Origin: a bacterium
GTDB taxonomy: Bacteria > Joyebacterota > Joyebacteria > Joyebacterales > Joyebacteraceae
NCBI GenBank assembly: GCA_025774245.1
Contig: JALGWI010000005.1
Span: 1 to 64,000 of the forward strand
Length of the DNA stretch: 64,000 nt
Direction of reading: 5' to 3'
Of this stretch, positions 21,787 to 31,929 are shown piece by piece. The translations under genes and the position numbers were made by a program. Under the pieces are notes generated by a model that was given only the letters and a program-made list of their open reading frames with translations, did no database searches and was not told the DNA's origin. Numbering within the stretch: position 1 is the stretch's first letter; each line of letters starts with the position of its first letter.

Positions 21787-22968
21787 GTGTCGAGATCGTC
21801 GATCACCGTCATCCTGGCCGTCGTCGTGGCCGTGGCCGTTGTCGTCGCCCTCCTCGTCGTCTCGGGGTGCGCCCCCGAGCTGGAGGTGGACGGCGGCCCG
21901 TCCGAGCGCGTGCATGCCTTCTACTACGCGTGGTACGCGAATCCCGCGGTCGACGGCGCCTACTTCCACTGGAACCACGATGTCCTCGTGCGCGACGAGG
22001 AGGCGAGGGCGTTTCCCGGTGGCGACGATATCGGGGCGAACTACTACCCCGAGCTCGGCTGCTACAGCTCCAACGATCCCGACGTCGTCGATCGGCACGT
22101 GCGGGAGCTCGTCGGTGCTGGCGTCGGTGTCCTCTGTCTCTCCTGGTGGGGGAGCGATTCGTTCTCCGGCAGGGCCGCTCCGGCGATCCTCGACGCGGCG
22201 GCGCGCCACGGCGTCGGCGTCTGCTTTCACATCGAGCCGTTCCCTGGGCGGAACGCCGGGACGAGCCGCGACGCGATCGTCCACCTGATCGATCGCTACG
22301 GAGATCATCCCGGCTTCTACCGCTCTCAGGCGCACGGCGGCCGGCCGTTCTTCTACGTCTACGACTCGTACCACACGCCCGCCGAGGAGTGGGCGACCGT
22401 GCTCTCGCCGGACGGTGCGAACACGATCAGGGGCACCGAGCACGACGCCGTCGTGATCGGGCTGTGGGTCACGGAGGACGAAGAGGCCTTCATGCTCGAC
22501 GGCCACTTCGACGGGATCTACACCTACTTCGCGACCGACGGATTCACCTACGGATCGACCGCGGCGAACTGGCCGCGGCTCGCCCGCTGGGCACGGCGGC
22601 ACGGGAGGATCTTCGTCCCCTGCGTCGGCCCGGGCTATCTCGACACGCGCATCCGTCCGTGGAACGCGGTGAACACGCGGGACCGGGAGGACGGCGCGTA
22701 CTTCGATCGGATGTTCAGCGCGGCGATCGACGCCGGCCCCGACGTCGTCGGCGTGACGTCGTACAACGAGTGGCACGAAGGTACCCAGGTCGAACCGGCC
22801 GTGCCGAAATCGATACCGGGGTTTGCGTACGAGGACTACGATCCCCGTCCGCCCGCGTACTACCTCGCCCGCACGAAACACTGGGTCGGGCGGTTCGAGG
22901 CGGCGATCGCCGGGACGGGCGTCGGGGAAACCGTCAGGGAGAACGCCGGAGAGAGCGCCGGGCCGTGA
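21787..22968 (+). CDS. GH99 endo-alpha-mannosidase-like lipoprotein
   Basis: Glycoside hydrolase family 99, known for endo-alpha-1,2-mannosidase (eukaryotic MANEA) and bacterial endo-mannanase. 393 residues. The lipobox is VVSGC (about residues 25-29), and the mature protein starts in a (beta/alpha)8 barrel with FYYAWY. DIGANYYPELG, CFHIEPF, DGIYTYFATDGFTYGS and PGYLDTRIRPWN are nearly the same as in human MANEA. The catalytic pair is E328 and E331 in YNEWHEGTQVE, three residues apart as in the characterised Bacteroides enzymes (E333/E336). The enzyme is probably tethered outside the inner membrane. The target may be fungal, algal or host mannan; no mannan-uptake genes are beside it. Confidence 0.9.
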   Translation: MSRSSITVILAVVVAVAVVVALLVVSGCAPELEVDGGPSERVHAFYYAWYANPAVDGAYFHWNHDVLVRDEEARAFPGGDDIGANYYPELGCYSSNDPDVVDRHVRELVGAGVGVLCLSWWGSDSFSGRAAPAILDAAARHGVGVCFHIEPFPGRNAGTSRDAIVHLIDRYGDHPGFYRSQAHGGRPFFYVYDSYHTPAEEWATVLSPDGANTIRGTEHDAVVIGLWVTEDEEAFMLDGHFDGIYTYFATDGFTYGSTAANWPRLARWARRHGRIFVPCVGPGYLDTRIRPWNAVNTRDREDGAYFDRMFSAAIDAGPDVVGVTSYNEWHEGTQVEPAVPKSIPGFAYEDYDPRPPAYYLARTKHWVGRFEAAIAGTGVGETVRENAGESAGP

Positions 22969-23014
22969 GCGGCTCGCGGCATCGCGTCCGTTCGCCGGCG
23001 AGGAAGGAGTCGAC

Positions 23015-23623
23015 ATGATTGCGCGTGTTCCAGTCGTCCTCATAGGAACGATCTGCGTGTTGATCGCCGCCGGTTGCAGCGGCGAGCCGGAGACGGCCGC
23101 CGACGTCGAGCCGTCGGAGCGGCCCGAGTCGGGTATCGATCTCGAAGATGTTTCAGAGCTCGACCTCACGAGTGCCGCTTTCTCCCACGGGCAGACGATC
23201 CCGGAGGGCCACACCTGCGACGGGGAGAACATCTCGCCGCCCCTGAGCTGGGGCGAGGGCCCCGCCGGGACGATGAGCTTCGCGCTCGTCATGGACGATC
23301 CCGACGCGAAGGAGGTCGCCGGGAAGGTGTGGGTGCACTGGGTCCTCTACAACATCCCGCCCCGCGCCGCGGCGCTGGCCGGAGGGGTCCCGAGGGAGGC
23401 CATGCTGCCGGGCGGCGCCCGTCAGCTGGAGGGGACGAGCGGCCTCGGCTACCACGGCCCCTGCCCGCCGCCCGACCGCAGACACCGCTACTACTTCAAG
23501 CTTTACGCGCTCGACACGATCGTCGACCCGAACGCCGTCTCGTCGAAGGCCGACCTCCTCGGAGCCATCGACGGACACGTTCTCGGGTACGGCGAGCTCA
23601 TGGGGGAGTACGAGAGGCCGTAG
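23015..23623 (+). CDS. YbhB/YbcL-type PEBP lipoprotein
   Basis: Phosphatidylethanolamine-binding-protein family (Raf kinase inhibitor-like), 202 residues. A lipobox (AAGC, about residues 17-20) is followed by an acidic linker, then the PEBP core: SHGQTIPEGHTCDGENISPPL, DDPDAKEVAGKVWVHWVLYNIP and GYHGPCPPP. These line the conserved anion pocket (DPD, HW, GP). Bacterial members have no firmly known role. The ATG follows AGGAAGGAG. It comes 46 bases after the GH99 gene and may be co-transcribed. Confidence 0.9.
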   Translation: MIARVPVVLIGTICVLIAAGCSGEPETAADVEPSERPESGIDLEDVSELDLTSAAFSHGQTIPEGHTCDGENISPPLSWGEGPAGTMSFALVMDDPDAKEVAGKVWVHWVLYNIPPRAAALAGGVPREAMLPGGARQLEGTSGLGYHGPCPPPDRRHRYYFKLYALDTIVDPNAVSSKADLLGAIDGHVLGYGELMGEYERP

Positions 23624-23665
23624 CGCAGCCGTCCGAGGGCCCGCGGGCAGGGCGGTATCCGCCCA

Positions 23666-23692
23666 TTGTCCGCGGGCGTTCTCTGCTATAAT
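23666..23692 (+). promoter_or_regulatory. extended -10 promoter of the following lipoprotein
   Basis: TGC-TATAAT (23684-23692), a consensus -10 with TGn extension. TTGTCC at 23666-23671 gives a 15-base spacer, which is short. The start codon is about 90 bases on. Confidence 0.55.
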
Positions 23693-23785
23693 GATGCCTC
23701 GATCGAGGAGAATCCCGGCCGGTGCCGGTCCAGGACGGGCCCGCGCTCACCGGAATCCACGAGGCCGACGACGAGGGGGGAGCGG

Positions 23786-24286
23786 ATGGGTCCAGCAGCT
23801 CCAGGAGCGAGGACGATCGGGGCGCTCATGCTCGCAGGCGCCCTGCTCGCCGCGAGCGGCTGCGGAGCGCCGGAGTGCCCGACGGGGCTCGACGTGCGCT
23901 ACGCGGGACCGGACATCGAGCTCGTCGACGAGGCGACCCTGGCCGGCCTGGCCGCCGACGAGGTGGTGGTCGCCGACGCCTCCGTCACCGGGAACAGCCT
24001 GCGGCTGGCCGTCGTCTATACGGGAGGATGCGAGGTCCACGCCTTCAAGGTCCACGCGGGGAGTTCGTTCAGATCCACCGATCCGCCGGAGATCGACCTC
24101 TACCTCGCTCACGACGCTCACGGCGACGCCTGCGAAACCTCGATCACGGAGGAGAGATTCTTCGGGCTCATCTCGCTCAAGGAGGCCTACCGCCGGGCGT
24201 TCCCGGACGACAACAGACTGATCCTGCGTGTGCACGAGCCGGGAGCATCGGAACCGGCCCGGCTCGTCTCGCTGTACAAGTTCTGA
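23786..24286 (+). CDS. hypothetical lipoprotein
   Basis: 166 residues with a lipoprotein signal ending in LAASGC (about 21-26), then CGAPECPTG. The mature domain alternates short beta strands (IELVDE, VVVADASVTGNSLRLAVVY) and contains CEVHAFKV and a DACETS Cys. No family recognised; a small beta-barrel or sandwich exported domain is likely. The ATG follows GGGGGGAGC. Preceded by its own promoter. Confidence 0.7.
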   Translation: MGPAAPGARTIGALMLAGALLAASGCGAPECPTGLDVRYAGPDIELVDEATLAGLAADEVVVADASVTGNSLRLAVVYTGGCEVHAFKVHAGSSFRSTDPPEIDLYLAHDAHGDACETSITEERFFGLISLKEAYRRAFPDDNRLILRVHEPGASEPARLVSLYKF

Positions 24287-24337
24287 ACGATCGAGAGGAT
24301 CGTCCGTCCTCTCGCCTAAACGGCCAGGAGGGACAAC

Positions 24338-25324
24338 GTGGCTGATCTTTCCATCAGGTACATGGGACTCGAACTCGCGAATCCGGTCATCGTTGGGAGC
24401 TCGGGCCTGACCGACTCCGTCGAGGGCGTGAGGAAGTGTGCCGACGCCGGCGCGGGGGCGGTCGTTCTGAAATCGATCTTCGAGGAGCAGATCTCGGGCG
24501 AGGTCGAACGGATCGTTCACGCGAGCGGGCCGTCGTACTGGCACTCCGAGGGCGCGAACTACGTGCGAAGCTACGGGCGCGAGAACGCCGTCGAGGGATA
24601 CCTCGAGCTGATCCGCGAAGCCAAGAGCGCGGTCTCGATCCCGGTGATCGCGAGCATCCACTGCGTCTCCGCGGGGGTCTGGACCGAGTTCGCCCAGCGC
24701 GTCGAGCAGGCGGGGGCGGACGCCCTCGAGCTCAACATCTTCGTCCTTCCTTCCGACGCGACGCGCGACGGCCACGCGAACGAGCAGGTCTACCTCGCCG
24801 CCGCCGACGCCGTGAAGGCGAAGACGGGCATCCCCGTCGCCTTCAAGGTCGGCCCGTTCTTCTCCGGGCTCGCGAACACCGCCAGAGAACTGTCCCGGCG
24901 CGGGGTCGACGCGCTCGTGCTCTTCAACCGCTTCGCGAGATTCGACTTCGACGTCGATAAGATGGAGCTCAGACCGGCGCCGTTTCTGAGCGGCCCCGAC
25001 GAGATGCTCGTGCCGCTCAGGTGGATCTCCATCCTGTCGGGCCAGATCGACTGCGACCTCGCGGCGACGACGGGCGTTCACGACGCGACCGGCGTCGTGA
25101 AGCAGATTCTCGCCGGCGCAGCCGCCGTGCAGATGTGCTCGGCCCTCTATCAGAAGGGCGTCGACCACATTGGAACGGTCGTGGACGGAGTCGGCGCCTG
25201 GATGGACGGGCGGGGGTACGCGTCGATCGCGGACTTCCGCGGGAAGATGAGCCAGAGCGAGAGCGAGAACCCCGCGGCCTACGAGCGCGTCCAGTTCATG
25301 AAGGCCACGAGAGGGCAGGACTAG
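24338..25324 (+). CDS. dihydroorotate dehydrogenase-like flavoprotein
   Basis: FMN-binding TIM barrel of the dihydroorotate dehydrogenase family, 328 residues. The start has DLSIRYMGLELANPVIVGSSG, the family's substrate/flavin opening, then ALELNIFVLP at the NxxxP site. It lacks the standard catalytic Cys/Ser segment seen in PyrD, and true pyr genes are not near. It belongs to the divergent dihydroorotate dehydrogenase-like clade often called by that name only, so a pyrimidine role is not implied. The GTG start at 24338 follows GGAGGGA. Confidence 0.83.
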   Translation: MADLSIRYMGLELANPVIVGSSGLTDSVEGVRKCADAGAGAVVLKSIFEEQISGEVERIVHASGPSYWHSEGANYVRSYGRENAVEGYLELIREAKSAVSIPVIASIHCVSAGVWTEFAQRVEQAGADALELNIFVLPSDATRDGHANEQVYLAAADAVKAKTGIPVAFKVGPFFSGLANTARELSRRGVDALVLFNRFARFDFDVDKMELRPAPFLSGPDEMLVPLRWISILSGQIDCDLAATTGVHDATGVVKQILAGAAAVQMCSALYQKGVDHIGTVVDGVGAWMDGRGYASIADFRGKMSQSESENPAAYERVQFMKATRGQD

Positions 25325-25364
25325 CGACCTCCGCGGAGCCCGCGACATCGCGAACGGAGATCCC

Positions 25365-26062
<698 letters not shown>

Positions 26063-26066
<4 letters not shown>

Positions 26067-27487
26067 AGTTCGGCGACCTCTTCCAGCTGTCGCTCGAGAA
26101 CCTGTGGCGGACCAAGCTCAGGAGCGCTCTCACGACGCTCGGGGTCGTCATCGGGATCGGCGTCCTCGTCTCGATGGTCTCGTTCGGGACGGGCGTCCAG
26201 AAGAACGTCACGCAGGGGTTCCTCGACAACGACCTCTTCACCAGGCTCGAGGTCATCCCGGCGAAGATCAACCTCGACGACGTCATGTCCGGGAACATCG
26301 GGGACATAGAGATCCCCGACGAGGACACCCCTCCCCTCGACGACGAGGTCGTCGAGAAGATCCGCGCGCTGCCCGGCGTCGAGGTCGCGTTTCCGGAGAT
26401 CCGGTTCCCGGTCAGGCTCAAGCTGGGCGAGCGCGAGGCTCGCACGCACCTCCGGGCGATGCCCGCCTCCATGGGCGCATTCAAGCCGTTCAGCGAGATC
26501 GCCTACGGCAGGTTCTTCGAGAGCGACGGCGAGGGATCGATCATCCTGAGCCAGAAGCTCCTCCGGAACCTCAAGATCAACCTCTCCGACGATGACGCGC
26601 CCCCGCCGCCGACGGGGTGGGAGCCCGACGAGGAGATGGCCTCCCTGCCTTCCGACTCGCTCATCGGACGCGAGGTCGAGATCTTCACGTCGGTCCTCGA
26701 CCAGAAGGGGCTCGCGAGGGCCTTCATGATGGGCGTGCCCCCGTCGCCGTCGAGGATGCCGCTCCGCGAGGAGACCGTGACGCTCACGGTCGTGGGCATC
26801 CAGACGACCCCCGGGAGCTTCGTCAGCGACCGCCTCCAGAGCGGCGTGCTCGTTCCGACCGAGACCGCGAACGGAATCCCGCGGCTCGGTTTCACGAGCA
26901 TCTGGGAGGTCCTCGGCCGCGACGCCGACGCGGGGGGATATCCGTCCCTCTACGTCCGCGTCGGCGCGATACAGGATCTCGAACCCGTCCGCGAAGCGAT
27001 CGAGGAGATGGGATTCGGGGTGATCGCGATCGGCGACCAGCTCGAGGAGTTCAAGGAGGACTTCCTCATCATGGACGCGCTCCTGGGGGCCGTCGGGATC
27101 GTGGCCCTCATCGTCGCGTCGCTCGGCATCATCAACACGATGGTCACGTCGATCCTCGAGCGGACCCGAGAGATCGGCATCATGAAGGCGATCGGCGGCA
27201 GCGAGACCGACATCCGGCTCATCTTTTTCGTCGAAGCCGCGACCGTGGGAGTCCTCGGAGGCATCTTCGGGCTCGCGCTCGGATGGGGCGTCACGCGGCT
27301 CGCCAACGTCATCGCCAATAGCTACATCCGTCCCGCGGGCGTCGCCCCGGTCGACTTCTTCTACGTCCCCGTCTGGCTCATCCTCGGCGCGCTCGCGTTC
27401 GCGGTCCTCGTGAGTCTGCTGGCCGGCGTCTACCCGGCCATGCGCGCCGCCCGCGTCGATCCCGTCAAGGCGCTCCGGCACGACTAG
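26063..27487 (+). CDS. ABC transporter permease (MacB/FtsX type)
   Basis: 474 residues with the classic layout: an N-terminal helix at about residues 15-38, a large periplasmic MacB-like domain (about 40-320), then three C-terminal helices. The last carries the FtsX-type ERTREIGIMKAIGG loop that contacts the ATPase, and LAGVYPAMRAARVDPVKALR at the end. The GTG start overlaps the ATPase stop (GTGA). No adaptor or outer-membrane partner is next to it. Confidence 0.92.
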
Positions 27488-27567
27488 CGCGCGGCGGCCC
27501 GCCCGGAGGTGCGACGTGGGGCGTCGTGGTGCCGCGCCGAGCGGCCCGCCATCCCGAGGAGACACGC

Positions 27568-28143
27568 ATGGCGAAGAGCCCTGATCCGCGCCGCTGCAAG
27601 TGGCCCAACGACGAGCTCATGATTGCCTACCACGACGAGGAGTGGGGAGTCCCGGTGCACGACGACCGGGTCCTCTTCGAGTACCTGACCCTCGGCGGGG
27701 CGCAGGCGGGCCTGAGCTGGAACACGATCCTCAGGAAGCGCGAGAACTACCGCCGCGCGTTCGACGGGTTCGACCCCGCCGTCGTCGCGAAGTACGGCGA
27801 GCGCAAGGTCGCGAAGCTCCTCACCGACCCGGGCATCGTGAGAAACCGCCTCAAGATCCGTTCGGCGATCGGAAACGCGCGGGCGTTCCTGGCGGTGCAG
27901 GAGGAGTTCGGCAGCTTCGACGCCTACCTCTGGCGCTTCGTCGGCGGCGAGCCGAAGAAGAACCGCCGACGCAGGCTCTCCGACATCCCCGCCGAGACGC
28001 GAGAGGCCCGCGCCCTGAGCAAGGATCTCAAGCAGCGCGGGTTCCGGTTCGTCGGCCCGACGATCTGCTACGCATTCATGCAGTCGGTCGGGATGGTGAA
28101 CGATCACACGATCGACTGCTTCAGGTACGACGAGGTCAGCTGA
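27568..28143 (+). CDS. tag: DNA-3-methyladenine glycosylase I
   Basis: Excises 3-methyladenine from alkylated DNA. 191 residues, close to E. coli Tag. RCKWPNDELMIAYHDEEWGVP gives the N-terminal zinc/base-recognition segment, LGGAQAGLSWNTILRKRENYR the helix that holds the catalytic Glu/substrate pocket in the family, and RGFRFVGPTICYAFMQSVGMVNDH the conserved end with the zinc His. The zinc site appears intact (Cys near the N terminus, His at YHD and VNDH). ATG at 27568 after CGAGGAGA. Confidence 0.95.
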   Translation: MAKSPDPRRCKWPNDELMIAYHDEEWGVPVHDDRVLFEYLTLGGAQAGLSWNTILRKRENYRRAFDGFDPAVVAKYGERKVAKLLTDPGIVRNRLKIRSAIGNARAFLAVQEEFGSFDAYLWRFVGGEPKKNRRRRLSDIPAETREARALSKDLKQRGFRFVGPTICYAFMQSVGMVNDHTIDCFRYDEVS

Positions 28144-28308
28144 GGCGACGTGCGCGGGACGCGGCCGCCCTCCTGACCGATCTCGGGCTCGCGGTCGCGG
28201 GAGCCGCCCTGGGCGGCGAACCGCCGATCGCGTCGTTCGCCTGGACCGACGTCTGATCCGGCGCCGGTCCTGCCCCGCGAACTCGGGGCGGCGGATCGCG
28301 CGCGGGTC

Positions 28309-28317
28309 TGCTATGAT
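28309..28317 (+). promoter_or_regulatory. extended -10 promoter of the GlsB-like gene
   Basis: TGC-TATGAT at 28309-28317, no clear -35. The start codon is 61 bases on. Confidence 0.5.
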
Positions 28318-28377
28318 GGGGGACCGCGGCCGGCTCCACGGAGAGCCTGCCGCAGCCATCACAAGGGAGGAAGCGAC

Positions 28378-28635
28378 ATGGGGCTCCTGTCCTGGATCCT
28401 CTTCGGCGCTCTCGCCGGTTGGGTCGCGAGCCTGATCGTCGGCAGGGGCCACGGCTGCTGCCTGAACGTCATCATCGGGATCATCGGTGCCTTCATCGGA
28501 GGCGCCCTCGTCCAGATCACGACCGGTCGAGGCCTCAGCATCGGCTGGGACCTCCGGAGCTTCGCGGTGGCCGTGGTCGGGTCGGTCGTGCTCCTGGCGA
28601 TCGCCGGACTCGCCGGCCGCGCCGCGAGACGATAG
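28378..28635 (+). CDS. GlsB/YeaQ/YmgE-family membrane protein
   Basis: 85-residue protein with three hydrophobic segments and the transglycosylase-associated signature LFGALAGWVASLIVGRG...NVIIGIIGAFIGG. Members are small inner-membrane stress-response proteins of unclear biochemistry. A GGGAGGAAG ribosome site precedes the ATG. Confidence 0.93.
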   Translation: MGLLSWILFGALAGWVASLIVGRGHGCCLNVIIGIIGAFIGGALVQITTGRGLSIGWDLRSFAVAVVGSVVLLAIAGLAGRAARR

Positions 28636-28648
28636 GGGGCGGGCGGGG

Positions 28649-29323
28649 ATGGAGAGGGAGGCCCTGCTCGAGGAGCTCGGCGACGCGATCTGTCGCGTCG
28701 AGCGTCCGCACCCCGTCCGAGTCGCGATCGACGGCGTCGGTGTGGCGGGGAAGACGATCCTCGCCGACGAGCTCGTCGAGCCGCTTCGGCGCCGCGGCCG
28801 CTCGGTCATCCGGGCCTCGATCGACGGGTTCCACAATCCGAAGGACGTGCGCTACCGTCGTGGGCCCGGGTCGCCCGAGGGGTACTACCGCGACTCGTTC
28901 GATTACGAGGCCCTGGTCGCGCTCATTCTCGAGCCGCTCGGGCCGGGCGGCGACCGTCGCTACCGGCCGGCCGTGTTCGACTTCAGGACGGAGTCGCGCG
29001 TGGAGTTGGAGGAGCGCGTGGCCGACGCGGGCAACGTCCTCCTCTTCGACGGGATCTTCCTCTTGAGGCCGGAGCTTCGGGACCGCTGGGACTTCAGGAT
29101 CTTCGTCGACACGAGCTTCGACGTGACGGTGGCGAGGGCAGAGACGCGCGACATCCCTCTCTTCGGCAGCGCGAGCGCGGTCCGCGAGAGGTACCTCGAG
29201 AGATACGTTCCCGGAGAGCGCCTCTACCTCGCACGCGCCCGGCCGGGCGACCACGCCGACGTGATCGTCGGAAACGACGATCCGCTCGACGCGACGCTCC
29301 GCTGGCGGAACGTCAACGCATGA
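28649..29323 (+). CDS. uridine kinase-like P-loop protein
   Basis: 224 residues with a P-loop GVGVAGKT (about residues 28-35), then ASIDGFHNP, DSFDYEALV and a kinase core of the uridine/phosphoribulokinase family (SIDGFH, YYRDSFDY, VLLFDGIFLL, RDIPLFGS). This variant lacks the clear uridine-binding residues I would expect and is probably a distinct nucleoside or sugar kinase. The ATG at 28649 follows GGGGGCGGGCGGGG. Its last bases overlap or abut the next reading frame. Confidence 0.82.
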   Translation: MEREALLEELGDAICRVERPHPVRVAIDGVGVAGKTILADELVEPLRRRGRSVIRASIDGFHNPKDVRYRRGPGSPEGYYRDSFDYEALVALILEPLGPGGDRRYRPAVFDFRTESRVELEERVADAGNVLLFDGIFLLRPELRDRWDFRIFVDTSFDVTVARAETRDIPLFGSASAVRERYLERYVPGERLYLARARPGDHADVIVGNDDPLDATLRWRNVNA

Positions 29324-29364
29324 GCAGGGGCGCGGCGACGGGCCGCGCCTTCCGGAGGCACCGA

Positions 29365-30150
29365 ATGACGAACCCGATCATCGAGGCGATGCTCGCGCGG
29401 AAATCGATACGGAAGTACACGTCCGAGATGCCGTCCGACGAGGTCGTCGAGGCCGTCGCGCGCGCCGGGCAGCAGGCGCCGTTCGCGGCCCAGCTCGGGA
29501 GCGTGCTCCTCAAGCGGAAGGCGGAGGGGACGAAACTCCCGTTCGACGCCCCGCTCCTCTTCACGATCTGCGTCGACTGCCACCGGATGGAGATCATCAT
29601 GGCGCGACGCGGCTGGAAGATGGTGTCGAGCGACCTCTCGATGCTCCTCTTCGGGATGCAGGACGCGGCCTACGTGGCCGAGAACATGGTGATGGCGGCG
29701 GAGAGCGTCGGCATGGGAAGCTGCTTCCTTGGAGGCGCGCCCTACCAGGCCGAGAAGATCATCGAGACGTACGGACTGCCGCCGAGGGTCTTCCCGATGG
29801 TCCAGCTCACGATGGGCTATCCGGCCGAGGACCCGCCCCCGCGGCCGAGGTACCCGCTCGACTTCCACCTCTTCGAGGACCGCTATCCCGACTTCACCGA
29901 GGAACAGGTGACGCGGGCCATGAAGGCGATGGACGACGGCTACCTGTCGCAGGACTACTACCGCCGTGCGGGCTACATGATCCCCCTCGAGGACGGGCGC
30001 GAGGAGACCTTCACGTACGACGACTACGGCTGGACCGAGCACATCTCGAGGAAGTGGGGGCAGTGGCTCCGCGCGGCGAAGGACCTCCTGGAACCTCTCG
30101 AGCGCTGCGGGTTTCCCATGGAGGACGAGGTCGACGAGCCCGGCGAGTAG
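29365..30150 (+). CDS. nitroreductase-family flavoprotein (second copy)
   Basis: 261-residue relative of the protein at 20171. It has the same N-terminal pattern (ARKSIRKYTSEMPSDEVVEAVARAGQQAPFAAQ), QDAAYVAENMVMAAESVGMGSCFLGG for FMN contact, and PMVQLTMGYPAED. The C-terminal extension is acidic and aromatic (DYYRRAGYMIPL, ISRKWGQWL). The ATG at 29365 follows CCGGAGG by six bases; an in-frame ATG at 29320 overlapping the kinase stop has no good ribosome site. Substrate unknown. Confidence 0.87.
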   Translation: MTNPIIEAMLARKSIRKYTSEMPSDEVVEAVARAGQQAPFAAQLGSVLLKRKAEGTKLPFDAPLLFTICVDCHRMEIIMARRGWKMVSSDLSMLLFGMQDAAYVAENMVMAAESVGMGSCFLGGAPYQAEKIIETYGLPPRVFPMVQLTMGYPAEDPPPRPRYPLDFHLFEDRYPDFTEEQVTRAMKAMDDGYLSQDYYRRAGYMIPLEDGREETFTYDDYGWTEHISRKWGQWLRAAKDLLEPLERCGFPMEDEVDEPGE

Positions 30151-30166
30151 GACGGACGGAGGTCGG

Positions 30167-30964
30167 ATGAAGATCTACGTGAGCGCGGACATCGAGGGCG
30201 TCACCGGAACGACGCACTGGGACGAGGCGGACAGCAAGAAGCCGGACTACGCCGCGGCGCGCGAGCAGATGACGGCGGAGGTCGCGGCCGCGTGCCAGGG
30301 GGCCCTGACCGGCGGGGCGAAGGAGATCTGGATCAGGGACGCGCACGGCGGCTGCAGGAACCTGATCGCATCGAAACTCCCGCAGGAGGCGAAGCTCATC
30401 AGGGGATGGGGCGGGCACCCGTTTGGCATGGTCGAGTTTCTCGACGCGTCGTTCGCCGCCGTGCTCCTCGTCGGGTACCATTCCCACGCGGGCTCCGCCG
30501 CGAACCCGCTCTCTCACACACTGACGGGGAAGCCGTTCCGCATGACGATCAACGGGCAGCTCGTCTCCGAGTTCCTCATCTCGACGTTCACGGCGGCGAC
30601 GGTCGGAGTTCCCGTGGTTTTCGTTTCCGGGGACGAGGGGCTCTGCGAGGACGTCGAGCGCCTGAATCGGGACATCACCACCGTCGGCGTGAAGCGCGGC
30701 TCCGGCGCCACGACGGTGAACATCCATCCGAAGCTCGCGACCAGGCTGATCGAGGAAGGCGTCGCGAAGGCGGTCGCGGGCGACGTGAGCGCGTGCCTCA
30801 TCGATCTGCCGGCGCACTTCTCGGTGGAGATTCTCTACAGGAAGCACGAGTGGGCCTACGCGTTCAGTTTCTACCCGGGCGCCACGCTGGCCGATCCGTC
30901 CACCGTCCGGTTCGAGGCGGACGATTTCTACGAGGTGCTGAGACTGCTGGCATTCACGGTCTGA
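30167..30964 (+). CDS. dppA: D-aminopeptidase, M55 family (DppA-like)
   Basis: Zinc aminopeptidase releasing D-amino acids from peptides. 265 residues. The zinc ligands of the DppA family can be seen: D8 and E10 in SADIEG, H60 in RDAHGG, H105 in GYHSHAG and E135 in QLVSEF. H117 in LSHTLTG corresponds to the conserved nucleophile-positioning His. The enzyme is cytosolic, assembling as a decamer in Bacillus. No dipeptide permease genes adjoin. It could help salvage D-Ala or D-Glu from peptidoglycan peptides. A GGAGG ribosome site lies upstream of the ATG. Confidence 0.92.
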   Translation: MKIYVSADIEGVTGTTHWDEADSKKPDYAAAREQMTAEVAAACQGALTGGAKEIWIRDAHGGCRNLIASKLPQEAKLIRGWGGHPFGMVEFLDASFAAVLLVGYHSHAGSAANPLSHTLTGKPFRMTINGQLVSEFLISTFTAATVGVPVVFVSGDEGLCEDVERLNRDITTVGVKRGSGATTVNIHPKLATRLIEEGVAKAVAGDVSACLIDLPAHFSVEILYRKHEWAYAFSFYPGATLADPSTVRFEADDFYEVLRLLAFTV

Positions 30965-31041
30965 CGGACGGACCCGAGGGAGAGCCGGCCGCCTGCACGC
31001 AGTGAGGGCGCCGGCTGGGTCCTCTTCCGAGGAGGTACACG

Positions 31042-31842
31042 ATGATGAAACGAGCGCTCCTGGCCCTCTTCACCGTGCTGCTCATCCTGGGCGGGTGCTC
31101 CACCGTGCCCATCACGGGGAGGACCCAGCTCTCGATGGTCCCGCAGGCCGATCTGGTGATGTCGGCCGCCCAGGGCTACGACGATCTCATCAGCCAGTCG
31201 CAGCTCTCCGACAGCCGCGAGGACACGCAGATGGTGCTCGCGGTCGGAAGGAACGTCGCTGCCTCCGCTGAGGAGTTCCTGATCGAGGTCGGCATGGAGG
31301 AGGATCTCGCGTATTACGACTGGGAGTTCAACCTCCTCAAGGACGACGAGATGGCGAACGCTTTCTGCCTGCCGGGCGGGAAGATCGGCATCTACACCGG
31401 GATTCTGCCGCTGACACAGGGACCGGACGGGTTGGCCGTCGTCATGTCGCACGAGGTCGCTCACGCCGTCGCGAACCACGGCGGGGAGAGAATGAGCCAG
31501 CTCCTTCTGGCGGAGCTCGGCGGCATGGCACTGGCCACGGCGGTCCAGGAGAAGCCCGAGGAGACGCGGCAGCTCGCCATGATGGCGTACGGGCTCGGCG
31601 CGCAGCTCGGGGTGCTCCTACCGTACAGCAGGCAGCACGAGTCCGAGGCCGACCGCATCGGTCTGATCCTGATGGCGAGGGCGGGCTACGACCCGCGTTC
31701 CGCGATTCCGTTCTGGGAGCGCATGGGCGACGCCGGCGGTCCCCGGCCGCCCGAGTTCCTGTCGACCCACCCCGCTCCGGAGACCAGGATCGATCAGATC
31801 AGGAGCTACATGCCGGAGGCGCTCCGGTACTACAGTCCGTGA
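31042..31842 (+). CDS. M48-family zinc metallopeptidase, lipoprotein
   Basis: 266 residues with lipoprotein signal LILGGC (about 14-19). The active site is HEVAH (H137, E138, H141) with the third ligand in HESEAD (E200 and nearby). This is the Oma1/BepA-like family of periplasmic proteases acting in outer-membrane protein quality control. No TPR domain follows, unlike BepA; the protein is about the length of YcaL/LoiP. GAGGAGG precedes the ATG. Confidence 0.93.
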   Translation: MMKRALLALFTVLLILGGCSTVPITGRTQLSMVPQADLVMSAAQGYDDLISQSQLSDSREDTQMVLAVGRNVAASAEEFLIEVGMEEDLAYYDWEFNLLKDDEMANAFCLPGGKIGIYTGILPLTQGPDGLAVVMSHEVAHAVANHGGERMSQLLLAELGGMALATAVQEKPEETRQLAMMAYGLGAQLGVLLPYSRQHESEADRIGLILMARAGYDPRSAIPFWERMGDAGGPRPPEFLSTHPAPETRIDQIRSYMPEALRYYSP

Positions 31843-31929
31843 CGCGGGGGTCCGTGGCCCCGGGGCGCAGCAGTGCGTGCCCCACGTGAACGAGTGACGC
31901 AGCGACGTTCCCACCGAACGGAGGACAGG

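Noticed and set aside
28144-28377. Possible small ORF after the tag gene
   Set aside because: A hydrophobic-looking translation exists in another frame but there is no ribosome site, and the region ends in the promoter at 28309.
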